From assembly GCF_000820005.1 (NCBI RefSeq), contig NZ_CDBL01000039.1, forward strand, positions 100,387-149,913: DNA of 49,527 nt, in the 5' to 3' direction. The notes beneath the pieces were generated by a model. That model saw only the letters and a list, made by a program, of their open reading frames with translations. It did not search any database and was not told the origin of the DNA. Position numbers and translations under genes: made by a program. The stretch comes from Aeromonas piscicola. GTDB lineage: Bacteria > Pseudomonadota > Gammaproteobacteria > Enterobacterales > Aeromonadaceae. Positions 1 to 11,549 of this stretch are shown here, one piece after another (the stretch's first letter is position 1; every line of letters starts with the position of its first letter).

Positions 1-104
1 AGCTGGCGGCCCGTTTTTTCCTCCCCGCGTTCGGGTCGTTTTCATCGGATATTTGGGGTAAAATTGCGCCGCTTTTTCTGCCCGCTAGCCAATGGATGAC
101 GCTG

Positions 105-779
105 ATGAAAGACTTTCTGATTGCCCCCTCGATCCTTTCCGCCGATTTCGCCCGTCTGGGCGATGATGTCGCCAGGGTGCTGACCGCCGGTGCCGACGTG
201 GTGCATTTCGACGTGATGGACAACCACTATGTCCCCAACCTGACCATAGGCCCCATGGTTTGTCAGGCCCTGCGCGACTATGGCATAGAGGCGCTCATCG
301 ATGTGCACCTGATGGTCAAGCCGGTGGACCGCATAGTCCCGGACTTCGCCAAGGCGGGCGCCAATCTGATCACCTTCCACCCGGAAGCGTCCGATCACGT
401 GGATCGCACCCTGGGCCTCATCAAGGAGCAGGGCTGCCAGGCCGGTCTGGTGCTGAACCCTGCGACGCCGCTCTCCTGCCTCGAATACGTGATGGACAAG
501 CTGGATGTAATCCTGCTGATGTCGGTCAACCCTGGCTTCGGTGGGCAGAGCTTCATCCCCGGCACCCTCGACAAGCTGCGCCAGGTGCGTCGCCTGATCG
601 ACGAGAGTGGCCGTGACATTCGCCTCGAGATCGACGGCGGCGTCAAGGTCGACAACATTCGCGAGATAGCACAAGCCGGTGCCGACATGTTCGTGGCCGG
701 TTCTGCCATCTTCAGCCAGCCTGACTACAAGGCGGTGATCGACCGGATGCGCGCGGAGCTTGCCCATGTCGAGCGCTGA
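105..779 (+). CDS. rpe: Ribulose-phosphate 3-epimerase
   Basis: Interconverts D-ribulose 5-phosphate and D-xylulose 5-phosphate in the cytosolic pentose phosphate pathway. The protein is collinear with E. coli Rpe: N-terminal [14 protein letters not shown], the metal-site [12 protein letters not shown] segment, [18 protein letters not shown] (phosphate loop) and the C-terminal DGGV and [12 protein letters not shown] motifs of the TIM barrel. I start at the ATG at 105 (MKDFLIAPS), which matches the family N-terminus; an in-frame ATG at 96 would add three residues. The 3' end overlaps gph by 14 bases, so the two are translationally coupled in the usual rpe-gph-trpS order. The upstream partner (often dam) lies outside the window. 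Confidence 0.97.
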   Translation: MKDFLIAPSILSADFARLGDDVARVLTAGADVVHFDVMDNHYVPNLTIGPMVCQALRDYGIEALIDVHLMVKPVDRIVPDFAKAGANLITFHPEASDHVDRTLGLIKEQGCQAGLVLNPATPLSCLEYVMDKLDVILLMSVNPGFGGQSFIPGTLDKLRQVRRLIDESGRDIRLEIDGGVKVDNIREIAQAGADMFVAGSAIFSQPDYKAVIDRMRAELAHVER

Positions 780-1434
780 GCGTGATTTTGATCTGGTGCT
801 GTTCGATCTGGATGGCACCCTGATCGACAGCGCCCCTCAACTGGCGCTGGCGGTCAACCGAACCCTCACCGAACTGGGTCTGGCCGAGGCCGACGAGGCC
901 GTGGTGCGTACCTGGGTCGGCAACGGCGCTGACAAGCTAATCCAGCGCGCGCTGGATTACCGTGAGTCCCCTGCGTTGTTTGCCAGGGCGCGCCCCCTGT
1001 TCGATCGGCATTATCAGGCCTGTCTGCTGGAAGGGCTGGCCATGTATGATGGGGTGGAGCAGAGCCTGCGTCGCCTGCAGAAGCTTGGTTACAAACAGGC
1101 CGTAGTGACCAACAAGCCGAGTCACTTCGTGCAGCCCATCCTGGATGCCCTCGGCATCGGCGACTGTTTCGCACTCTGGCTGGGCGGCAACTGCGTGCCC
1201 GTTAAAAAACCGAGCCCGGATCCGCTGCTGCACGCCTGCCACGAGCTGGGCGTCAGTCCGTCGCGCACCCTGATGGTGGGCGACTCCGAGAATGACGTGC
1301 TGGCCGCTCAGGCTGCCGGCATGAAGGTGGTGGGACTGACCTACGGCTATAACTATGGCCGCCCCATTGCAGATTCCCGCCCGGACTGGGTATGCGAGCA
1401 GTTTGCCCAACTCGATGCGCTGCTGGCCGAATAA
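766..1434 (+). CDS. gph: Phosphoglycolate phosphatase (HAD family)
   Basis: Dephosphorylates 2-phosphoglycolate, a product of DNA 3'-end repair. HAD motif I is [10 protein letters not shown] near the N-terminus, motif II is the T of VVTNKPS, motif III is the K in VKKPSPDP, and motif IV is MVGDSENDV. The cap sits between motifs I and II, as in subclass I HAD enzymes. I start at the ATG at 766 (MSSAERDFD); a TTG six bases upstream is also open. It overlaps the end of rpe and is followed 39 bases later by trpS. The last 16 bases of the gene (1419-1434) are repeated just after the stop codon, split by a 5-base insertion (1436-1456). Confidence 0.95.
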   Translation: MSSAERDFDLVLFDLDGTLIDSAPQLALAVNRTLTELGLAEADEAVVRTWVGNGADKLIQRALDYRESPALFARARPLFDRHYQACLLEGLAMYDGVEQSLRRLQKLGYKQAVVTNKPSHFVQPILDALGIGDCFALWLGGNCVPVKKPSPDPLLHACHELGVSPSRTLMVGDSENDVLAAQAAGMKVVGLTYGYNYGRPIADSRPDWVCEQFAQLDALLAE

Positions 1435-1435
1435 G

Positions 1436-1456
1436 GCTGCTGGGCTGACCGAATAA
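1436..1456 (+). repeat. Tandem echo of the gph 3' end
   Basis: GCTGCTGG and CCGAATAA, contiguous at 1419-1434 as the last codons and stop of gph, recur at 1436-1443 and 1449-1456 separated by gctga. All 16 bases match. It is short enough that chance cannot be excluded, but it resembles the clearer gene-end duplications elsewhere in the window. Confidence 0.5.
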
Positions 1457-1473
1457 CAAGGATTAACACTCTC

Positions 1474-2478
1474 ATGACTAAACCTATCGTACTGAGCGGG
1501 GCCCAACCGTCGGGTCAGCTGACCATCGGCAACTACCTGGGGGCCCTGCGTCAGTGGGTCAACATGCAGGATGACTTCGACTGCCTCTACTGCATCGTCG
1601 ACCTGCACGCCATCACCACCCGCCAGGAACCAGCCGCCCTGCGCAAGGCGTGTCTCGATGCCGCAGCCCTCTATCTGGCGGTGGGGATCGATCCCGCCAA
1701 GAGTACCGTCTTCATCCAGTCTCACGTGCCGCAGCACGCCGAGCTGGGCTGGATCCTGAACTGCTACACCCAGATGGGTGAGCTGTCGCGCATGACCCAG
1801 TTCAAGGACAAGTCCGCCCGTTTCGAGAACAACGTCAACGTCGGCCTGTTCGGCTATCCGGTGCTGATGGCCGCAGATATCCTGCTCTATCAGGCCAATC
1901 AGGTGCCGGTCGGCAACGATCAGAAGCAGCATCTGGAGCTGACTCGCGACATATGTACCCGGTTCAACAACCTGCACGGCGAGGTGTTCACTCTGCCCGA
2001 GCCCTTCATCCCCACTGACGGGGCGCGGGTGATGAGTCTGCAGGATCCGACCAAGAAGATGTCCAAATCTGACGACAACGAGGCCAACTTCATCGGTCTG
2101 CTGGAAGATCCCAAGCAGATCGTCAAGAAGATCAAGCGCGCCGTGACCGACTCCGACGAGCCGGCCGTGGTGCGGTTCGATCCGGAAAACAAGCCGGGTG
2201 TCTCCAACCTGCTGACCCTGATGTCCGGGGTGACGGGCCGTTCCATCCCCGAGCTGGAGCAGCACTTCGAAGGCAAGATGTACGGTCACCTCAAGACCGA
2301 GACTGCCGAGGCGGTCGTGGCCTTGCTGGAACCCATTCAGGCGCGCTTCCGCGAGCTGCGTCAGGATGAGGCTCATCTGCAAACAATTTTGGCTGCAGGT
2401 GCACAAAAGGCACGTGAAAGGGCTGAAAAAACCCTGACCAGCGTATATGATGTAGTCGGCTTCGTTCCTCGAGCCTGA
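1474..2478 (+). CDS. trpS: Tryptophan--tRNA ligase
   Basis: Charges tRNA-Trp with tryptophan. The 334-residue protein is the usual length for bacterial class Ic TrpRS. The ATP-binding motifs are visible: a HIGH-equivalent in the N-terminal [17 protein letters not shown] and a KMSKS loop in [16 protein letters not shown]. The substrate pocket segment [24 protein letters not shown] is conserved. The ATG at 1474 follows an AAGGA Shine-Dalgarno and matches the family start. It is probably the last gene of the rpe-gph-trpS transcript, since a terminator-like hairpin begins about 20 bases after the stop. Confidence 0.97.
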   Translation: MTKPIVLSGAQPSGQLTIGNYLGALRQWVNMQDDFDCLYCIVDLHAITTRQEPAALRKACLDAAALYLAVGIDPAKSTVFIQSHVPQHAELGWILNCYTQMGELSRMTQFKDKSARFENNVNVGLFGYPVLMAADILLYQANQVPVGNDQKQHLELTRDICTRFNNLHGEVFTLPEPFIPTDGARVMSLQDPTKKMSKSDDNEANFIGLLEDPKQIVKKIKRAVTDSDEPAVVRFDPENKPGVSNLLTLMSGVTGRSIPELEQHFEGKMYGHLKTETAEAVVALLEPIQARFRELRQDEAHLQTILAAGAQKARERAEKTLTSVYDVVGFVPRA

Positions 2479-2499
2479 CATACTGGGAAGGTGTAGTAG

Positions 2500-2534
2500 A
2501 AGAGAGCTGGGTATTTGCCTGGCTTTCTTTGTTT
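2500..2534 (+). terminator. Probable intrinsic terminator after trpS
   Basis: A 12-pair stem (2500-2511 with 2518-2529, three G-U pairs), a 6-base loop, and the T-rich tail tgtttt. Confidence 0.6.
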
Positions 2535-2601
2535 TACCCAACCTGCTATTCGTTAATTCATCTTCCAATTTCAAACGCGGGCTTCTGCCCCAAGAGTAAG
2601 C

Positions 2602-2817
2602 ATGTCTGTCGAATCCAATACCATGATTGAAGAGCTGGGTGACAAAGGTCACTGGCTACGTAAATTTCGCAAGGCCAAGAACCTCAATACCCTGCAGCTG
2701 ATGGTCTCCAACGCCATCGACAAATACCACAAGACTCCTGCCATCGCCGCCGCCATCTATCTGGCCGAATGCCAGCGCGAGCGCGAAATGGAGCAGGGTC
2801 GTTATCTGGATCGTTGA
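2602..2817 (+). CDS. Small basic protein, possibly Hha/YmoA-like
   Basis: A 71-residue cytosolic, highly charged, helical protein between trpS and pabA; I do not recognise a named family. The segment WLRKFRKAKNLNTLQLMV lines up with the N-terminal part of Hha (LMRLRRCQTIDTLERVI) in spacing and character, and the rest is similarly alpha-helical and rich in E/R. Hha-family proteins are about 70 residues and partner H-NS; this similarity is weak and made by eye. The ATG at 2602 follows gagtaag; the stop is 21 bases before pabA, so they may share a transcript. There is no signal peptide or membrane segment. A structure prediction or profile search against PF05321 would decide. Confidence 0.75.
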   Translation: MSVESNTMIEELGDKGHWLRKFRKAKNLNTLQLMVSNAIDKYHKTPAIAAAIYLAECQREREMEQGRYLDR

Positions 2818-2838
2818 TTCTCTGTCTCTGGTTACCCC

Positions 2839-3420
2839 ATGCTGTTGCTGATCGATAACTACGACTCCTTTACCTGGAACCTGGTGCAGTATTTTGGCGC
2901 CCTGGGGCAAGAGGTGGTGGTAAAGCGCAATGACGAGCTGACGCTGGATACCATAGCGCAGCTAGCTCCCCGTTATCTGGTGATCTCTCCCGGCCCCTGC
3001 ACGCCCAATGAGGCGGGCATCTCCCTGTCGGCCATCAACCGTTTTGCGGGTCAGATCCCCATCCTTGGCGTCTGTCTCGGTCACCAATCCCTGGCTCAGG
3101 CTTTCGGGGCCAGAGTGGTGCGCGCGCGTCAGGTAATGCACGGCAAGACTTCTCTTATTCGCCATCAAGGGCAGGGCATATTTCGCGGTCTGAACGATCC
3201 GTTGCGGGTCACCCGTTATCATTCGCTGATCGTGGATCAGAGCACATTGCCCGACCGCTTCGAGATCACCGCCTGGAGCGAGCACGCCGATGGCTCCTTT
3301 GACGAGATCATGGGCCTGCGCCATAAGCAGTTGAATATAGAGGGGGTTCAGTTCCATCCGGAGAGCATTTTGAGCGAGCAGGGCCACCAATTGCTGGCCA
3401 ATTTTTTAGCAAGTTCCTGA
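2839..3420 (+). CDS. pabA: Aminodeoxychorismate synthase component 2 (glutamine amidotransferase)
   Basis: Class I glutamine amidotransferase that releases ammonia from glutamine for PabB in 4-aminobenzoate (folate) synthesis. It has the N-terminal [15 protein letters not shown], the oxyanion [11 protein letters not shown], the nucleophile elbow [11 protein letters not shown] (catalytic Cys), and the His-Glu pair in [13 protein letters not shown]. The 193-residue length is typical. In some bacteria the same protein also serves TrpE (trpG role). It lies upstream of argD, a conserved gammaproteobacterial neighbourhood, separated by about 280 bases. Confidence 0.95.
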   Translation: MLLLIDNYDSFTWNLVQYFGALGQEVVVKRNDELTLDTIAQLAPRYLVISPGPCTPNEAGISLSAINRFAGQIPILGVCLGHQSLAQAFGARVVRARQVMHGKTSLIRHQGQGIFRGLNDPLRVTRYHSLIVDQSTLPDRFEITAWSEHADGSFDEIMGLRHKQLNIEGVQFHPESILSEQGHQLLANFLASS

Positions 3421-3432
3421 AGAGTTGTGATC

Positions 3433-3470
3433 GGCCTCCCAGAATAGAAATGAGGCCAAAAATATTTTCC
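3433..3470 (+). terminator. Weak terminator-like hairpin after pabA
   Basis: GGCCTC (3433-3438) pairs with GAGGCC (3452-3457) over a 13-base loop, followed by an A/T-rich stretch (aaaaatatttt). The short stem and broken T-run make it a weak candidate. Confidence 0.35.
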
Positions 3471-3586
3471 CTGACACTTTATTCACCTCCCTCCCTGTCC
3501 AAATTATCTCTTGCCAATACCCCCTGAGCCGTTATGCAATGCGGTTGCCTAAAATCTCACAGGCAATCGAACATTGTTCCCTGTAA

Positions 3587-4915
<1,329 letters not shown>

Positions 4916-4924
4916 TCCAAATTG

Positions 4925-4963
4925 AGGTGGGGAGCCCTCCCGGCAGGAGCCGGGACCCCACCT
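4925..4963 (+). other. Intercistronic stem-loop between argD and astA
   Basis: AGGTGGGG (4925-4932) pairs with CCCCACCT (4956-4963), and TCCCGGC (4938-4944) with GCCGGGA (4949-4955) around an AGGA loop; agccc is bulged. No T-run follows, so it is more likely an mRNA-stability or processing element than a terminator. Confidence 0.6.
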
Positions 4964-4990
4964 GTCGTCAATGAAAGGGAGTTGTCATTT

Positions 4991-7551
<2,561 letters not shown>

Positions 7552-7591
7552 TCGTGAATGGGGAGCTTGATGCAGCAAGAGAGGAGCCAAT

Positions 7592-7684
7592 GCCGCCGAC
7601 TGCTGTGCCATATCCCCGGTTGCTTCCGTCGAAGACAGCAAGGCCGCCATGCCGGATCAGCTGTCTCCGGGTTTGACCTTTTAA
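7592..7684 (+). pseudogene. Relic of a second astD 3' end
   Basis: A 93-base stretch encodes AADCCAIS then [22 protein letters not shown] and a stop, against AADYCAY followed by the same residues at the end of intact astD (7462-7551). Codon by codon there is one in-frame 3-base indel region, one clear amino-acid change (Y to C) and seven synonymous third- or first-position changes. That pattern means the copy diverged as part of a working gene before being stranded here, rather than decaying in place after a simple tandem duplication. It has no start codon or upstream coding sequence. Confidence 0.9.
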
Positions 7685-7760
7685 CGAGGAAGAGGCCGGC
7701 AGCAAGGCCGCCACGGCTGACACTGTCCTCCTCTGCGCTGAGCGCTGATAACAAAATAAA

Positions 7761-7783
7761 AGGGGCACTGAACAGGTGCCCTT
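7761..7783 (+). terminator. Possible terminator of the ast operon
   Basis: AGGGGCAC (7761-7768) pairs with GTGCCCTT (7776-7783, one G-U) over a 7-base loop. The following ttgtctg is only weakly T-rich. It lies between the astD relic and the DUF1338 gene. Confidence 0.45.
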
Positions 7784-7812
7784 GTCTGTACCCGCGATCA
7801 AAGGAAAGAGAG

Positions 7813-8610
7813 ATGCAAAAGGATATCGACACCCTGTTCGGTCACTTGTGGGATAACTACATTCAAGTCACCCCGAGTGCCCTCAAGGTCCACACCCTGC
7901 TGGGTGGCGGCGAGCCCATCGTCAACGATCATGTGGCGTTTCGCACCTACAACCTGCCCAAGCTGGGGCTGGAGAAGCTGGCCGCCCACTTCCTGGCGCT
8001 CGGCTACGAGCAGAAGGGCGAGTACGTGTTCAAGGCCAAGAAGCTCTATGCCAAGCACTTTGAGCATAAAGATCCGGATGCCCCCAAGGTGTTCATCAGC
8101 GAGCTGAAGGTAGAAGAGCTTTCCGAGGCGGCCCAGGCCATCATCCACAAGCTGGCGGATCAGGTACCCGATCACCTGACCGATACCCAGGCCTTCCTCT
8201 ACACGGGCGCCCCCTGGCAGGTCTCCTGGGACGATTACCAGACCCTGCTGGCGGAGAGTGAGTACGCGGCCTGGATGGCGGCCTGGGGTTATCGTGCCAA
8301 CCACTTCACGGTCAACATCAATCGCCTCAAGCAGTTCGATACCATCTTGCAGGTCAACGCAGCCCTCAAGGCGGCCGGCTTCGTGCTCAACGGCGTGGGT
8401 GGCGAGGTGAAAGGGGACCCGCAGGTGATGCTGGAACAATCCTCCACCATGGCCGACAAGGCGGATGTGCCCTTCAGCGACGGGGTGCGCACCATTCCGA
8501 GCTGCTTCTACGAGTTCGCCCTGCGCTACCCGCAGGCCGACGGCGTACTCTACCCGGGCTTCGTCGAAGCCTCGGCCGACAAGATCTTTGAATCCACCAA
8601 CGCCATGTAA
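7813..8610 (+). CDS. DUF1338 (2-oxoadipate dioxygenase/decarboxylase-type) protein
   Basis: A 265-residue cytosolic protein of the DUF1338 family, whose longer members (YdcJ/HglS) are Fe(II) enzymes converting 2-oxoadipate to D-2-hydroxyglutarate in lysine catabolism. The candidate metal ligands are present: His40 in VNDHVAFRTYN, His164 in YRANHFTVNIN and Glu234 in SCFYEFALRYP. This short form lacks the extra C-terminal part of HglS, so substrate identity is open. The ATG at 7813 follows AAAGGAAAGAG; upstream in-frame codons run through non-coding sequence and the astD relic in another frame. It lies just after the arginine-catabolism genes, suggesting a role in amino-acid breakdown. A strong terminator follows. 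Confidence 0.88.
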   Translation: MQKDIDTLFGHLWDNYIQVTPSALKVHTLLGGGEPIVNDHVAFRTYNLPKLGLEKLAAHFLALGYEQKGEYVFKAKKLYAKHFEHKDPDAPKVFISELKVEELSEAAQAIIHKLADQVPDHLTDTQAFLYTGAPWQVSWDDYQTLLAESEYAAWMAAWGYRANHFTVNINRLKQFDTILQVNAALKAAGFVLNGVGGEVKGDPQVMLEQSSTMADKADVPFSDGVRTIPSCFYEFALRYPQADGVLYPGFVEASADKIFESTNAM

Positions 8611-8626
8611 CGGCGATGGTTGGCGA

Positions 8627-8650
8627 AACGCCCCGCAAGGGGCGTTTTTT
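8627..8650 (+). terminator. Intrinsic terminator after the DUF1338 gene
   Basis: AACGCCCC (8627-8634) pairs with GGGGCGTT (8639-8646) over GCAA, and a run of six T ends at 8650. Confidence 0.92.
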
Positions 8651-8854
8651 ATGGATTTGCGTTGGGCCTATACACCCTTTATCCAGCCTTGGCTCTGCGC
8701 TCCCGGGTCATTCGCTCTCGCTTAAACGGGCTATTGCAGCCCCTGGCGATGACAAGGTGGGAGGATGAGGTGAGGCTGAGCTGGCTACCCATTCGGGGTG
8801 AGCCAGTTTGCAATCTCCGGTGTAGAGTGGGGGTCCAACGCCTCGGAGCCCACC

Positions 8855-9106
8855 ATGTCTCGCTATCACTTCTTCAAACAAGGTCAGTCATTTACCTATC
8901 TCGATACATGGGCGGTCGGTTATGACGATGAACGTCGCCAACTGGTCGAGCAGGGGTTTGTGACTGTCGTTGCCCCCTCTTTTGCCGATACCCCGGCCGA
9001 GGCGCTGACACTGTTGCAGGATCATGAGGCGCTGGAAGAGGAGCGCAGGGTGCACAATCCGTGGTACACAGTCGCCGGCATTCTCGGCCTGCTGGGGATG
9101 AGCTGA
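8855..9106 (+). CDS. Small hypothetical protein
   Basis: 83 residues, family not recognised. It starts MSRYHFFKQGQSFTYLDTW, has an acidic middle and ends in a short hydrophobic tail (WYTVAGILGLLGMS) that could touch a membrane. The ATG at 8855 has CGGAGC upstream. Its TGA overlaps the ATG of the next gene (tgatg), so the two are probably made together. Confidence 0.6.
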   Translation: MSRYHFFKQGQSFTYLDTWAVGYDDERRQLVEQGFVTVVAPSFADTPAEALTLLQDHEALEEERRVHNPWYTVAGILGLLGMS

Positions 9107-9321
9107 TGGCCCTGTCTGGCAAGGGGGCCGGCGTTGTCACGCTGCTGCGCTGGTCTGTCTTGAGAGGGCCGCTCTGTCGCGGTCTGTTCAGCGCCCTGTT
9201 TATCTATCTGGCGTCCCTGCCAGCGGATCTCTATTTCACTTTCCATTGGGAGATGGCCCTGGGCCTCTTCCTGTTGGTCTTCCTTGGCGGACTCTGGCCG
9301 CAGTGGCGGGCGCTTCGCTAA
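9106..9321 (+). CDS. Small two-helix membrane protein
   Basis: 71 residues, family not recognised. Two hydrophobic stretches (about residues 25-43 and 48-64) separated by a short loop predict a hairpin inner-membrane protein with basic N- and C-termini. The start codon overlaps the stop of the preceding small ORF and no separate Shine-Dalgarno is obvious, which supports translational coupling. The stop is 8 bases from the convergent yqaB-like gene. Confidence 0.6.
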   Translation: MALSGKGAGVVTLLRWSVLRGPLCRGLFSALFIYLASLPADLYFTFHWEMALGLFLLVFLGGLWPQWRALR

Positions 9322-9328
9322 CCCGATC

Positions 9329-9925
9329 TCACACCCGCTGTAGCGCGCCTTCGGTGGCCAGCAAGGTGGCCATGCCGCCGGCCTTGCCTGCCTGAATGCC
9401 GATCTGGGTATCTTCAAACACCAGGCAGTTGGCGGGATTGGCACCGAGCAGCTCGGCCACCTTCAGGAAGGTATCCGGGTGGGGCTTGTGGTTGTCGATG
9501 TCGTCGGCACTGACCAGCACAGAGATATAGGCATCCAGGCCGGTGTTTTTCAAAATGCGCTCGGCATGCTCGCGCGATGAGCCCGTGCCTATGCCCATCG
9601 GGACCTTGCCATGGCAGCGCTTGACCAGCTCCCACATGGCGGGAAACACGCTGACCTTGTCGATATGCGCCAGATAGAGCGCCACCTTGCGCCGGGTGAA
9701 GGCATCCACATCGATATCCAGTCCGTGCTGCTCGGCCAGCATGCTCACTATCTTGCGGGTGGGAATACCGCCATATTCATTGAGTTGCTCGCGATTGAAC
9801 GGCAGACCAAACTCTGCGCTGGTTGCCTCCCAAGCATCCAGGTGCAGGGGCATGGAGTCGACCAGGGTGCCATCCATATCGAAAATCAGGGCGTCGTATT
9901 GATCAAACCGGAACTGCTCGGACAT
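9329..9925 (-). CDS. yqaB: HAD phosphatase, YqaB (fructose-1-phosphatase) type
   Basis: A 198-residue HAD hydrolase of the beta-phosphoglucomutase/YqaB group. Motif I is FDMDGTLVDSMPLH, motif II is GIGTGSSREHA, motif III is the lysine of DNHKPHPD, and motif IV is FEDTQIGIQAG. YqaB of E. coli dephosphorylates fructose 1-phosphate and other small sugar phosphates; the exact substrate here is inferred. It is convergent with the two small ORFs and divergent from the MFS gene, so it likely has its own promoter between 9926 and 10100. Confidence 0.88.
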   Translation of the reverse strand: MSEQFRFDQYDALIFDMDGTLVDSMPLHLDAWEATSAEFGLPFNREQLNEYGGIPTRKIVSMLAEQHGLDIDVDAFTRRKVALYLAHIDKVSVFPAMWELVKRCHGKVPMGIGTGSSREHAERILKNTGLDAYISVLVSADDIDNHKPHPDTFLKVAELLGANPANCLVFEDTQIGIQAGKAGGMATLLATEGALQRV

Positions 9926-10100
9926 GGGTCTGCTTCCTCTTGGGGTGTGAACAGCCAGCCTATCAGAATGCAGGAGGCAATGCCGCGACCGGGGTCATGC
10001 TTGCCGCTCAGGGGCGGTTTTGGCCATCGGCTGATGATTTATGAGACAATAACAAGTTCTGCGCCGCAGATTCTGGCATTTCAAATTAGCGAGCCCGTAT

Positions 10101-11465
10101 ATGTCCCCAAAAACCATCTTCTCAAGCGTGGCCCTGGTGATCGCCCTGGGTTCACTGGAAAAGAGCATAGTCACCACCCCCTTGCCCATCATAGGCGCCG
10201 AGCTGAACGCCGGTGCCGCCCTCACCTGGGTGGTCACCGCCTACCTGCTGGCGGCCACCGCCGCCCTGCCCATTTACGGCAAGTTGAGCGACATGTTCGG
10301 CCGGGTACGCATGCTCAATATCGGCATAGCCCTGTTTCTGGCAGGCTCTGTGGCCTGCGGCCTGGCGCAGGATCTGCCGACCCTGCTGGCGGCCCGCGTG
10401 CTGCAAGGGCTGGGCGGCGGTGGCCTGATTGCGCTCGCCTTCACCGTCATCGCCGACAGCATACCGCCGCGGGAGGTGGGCAAGTACCAGGGCTATATCT
10501 CGGCCGTCTATGCGGTCTCCAGCATCGCCGGGCCTTTGCTCGGCGGCTACTTCACCGAGCAGCTGAGCTGGCGCTGGATCTTCTGGATCAACCTGCCGCT
10601 CGGGGCGCTCGCGCTCTGGCTGGTGAACCGCAACCTGGGCCACCTCAATGTACGCCGCCACAGTCGCTTCGACTGGAAGGGGGCCGCGCTGCTGATCACC
10701 GTCACCACACTGAGCTTGCTGTTGCTCTCGCCCGAGACGGCGCTCCCTGCCATCTGGCTGGCGGGGGGGCTGGCGATTGCCCTGCTGCTGCTGATCCTGG
10801 TGGAGCGGCGCGCCCACGACCCCATACTGCCCGCCCATCTGGCCCGGTTGCCAGGCTATCTGGTGAGCGTGCTGCTGGCGCTGGCTTCGCAGTTGCTGAT
10901 GTTCGCCGTGCTGGTCTATCTGCCGCTGCAGATGCAGTGGCAGAAGGGGATGGGTGCCAGCGAGAGCGGTCTCTACATGGTGATCTTCATGGTCTGCATC
11001 ACGGCGGGGGCCTTCGTCGGCGGCAAGCTGATCGGCCGCACCGGTTACTACAAACGCTTCGTGGTGGTGGGCTTCGCCCTGTCGGCGCTGGCGCTGTGGC
11101 AGATCCATTTCGACGTCTGGGCCAATCTGGGGCTGGGCTTCGCCGGGTTGGGGCTGGGCCTGGTGCTGCCGGCGCTCTCCGTGGTGGTGCAAAATGCCCT
11201 GCCACGGGAAGATCGCGGCATCGGTATGTCCCTGTTCAACTTCGGCCGTGAGCTGGGGGGGGCGGTCGGGGTCGCCATCTGCTCCGTGCTGTTCCATGCC
11301 GCCCTGCCGGCCGGCACCAGCCACAATTTGGCCAGCCTGAGCCCGGCCGAGCTGGCCCCGGGTTTCAGTGCCACCTATATCGGCATGGCGCTGATCGCCA
11401 CCGCCGCCTTCCTCATCACGCTGCTGGCGTTGAAACGCCACGAGCTGGCCAGCATCCACGCCTGA
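10101..11465 (+). CDS. MFS drug-type exporter (DHA2-like)
   Basis: Inner-membrane proton-coupled exporter of 454 residues. Motif A appears as GKLSDMFGRVRML after the second helix; VLQGLGGGGLIALAFTVIADSIPPREVGKYQGY and the motif C-like AVSSIAGPLLGGYF are typical of the EmrB/QacA group, as is SWRWIFWINLPLG. Helix count by eye is 12 to 14. The helix-1 D1-type motif reads LEKSIVTTPLPIIG, with Glu in place of the usual Asp. Substrate unknown. The gene stands alone, followed by a strong terminator shared with convergent nifJ. Confidence 0.9.
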   Translation: MSPKTIFSSVALVIALGSLEKSIVTTPLPIIGAELNAGAALTWVVTAYLLAATAALPIYGKLSDMFGRVRMLNIGIALFLAGSVACGLAQDLPTLLAARVLQGLGGGGLIALAFTVIADSIPPREVGKYQGYISAVYAVSSIAGPLLGGYFTEQLSWRWIFWINLPLGALALWLVNRNLGHLNVRRHSRFDWKGAALLITVTTLSLLLLSPETALPAIWLAGGLAIALLLLILVERRAHDPILPAHLARLPGYLVSVLLALASQLLMFAVLVYLPLQMQWQKGMGASESGLYMVIFMVCITAGAFVGGKLIGRTGYYKRFVVVGFALSALALWQIHFDVWANLGLGFAGLGLGLVLPALSVVVQNALPREDRGIGMSLFNFGRELGGAVGVAICSVLFHAALPAGTSHNLASLSPAELAPGFSATYIGMALIATAAFLITLLALKRHELASIHA

Positions 11466-11490
11466 GCAATCGTCGGCATGCAATAGCAAA

Positions 11491-11518
11491 AGGGCTCCCC
11501 GCAGGGAGCCCTCTTTGT
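11491..11518 (+). terminator. Intrinsic terminator between MFS gene and nifJ
   Basis: AGGGCTCCC (11491-11499) pairs with GGGAGCCCT (11504-11512) over CGCA, then ctttgtt. The A-run on the other side (caaaa) lets it work for the convergent nifJ transcript too. Confidence 0.88.
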
Positions 11519-11549
11519 TATCCGGTTTCACTGGTCGCTGGCGGGCCGA

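Noticed and set aside
937..2652. 571-codon minus-strand open frame opposite gph/trpS
   Set aside because: Lies fully antisense to well-recognised trpS and gph; low-complexity composition from GC-rich codon shadows, no ribosome site or family.
7558..7812. N-terminal extension of the DUF1338 gene
   Set aside because: The in-frame upstream codons cross the astD relic in another frame and a hairpin; the ATG at 7813 has the ribosome site.
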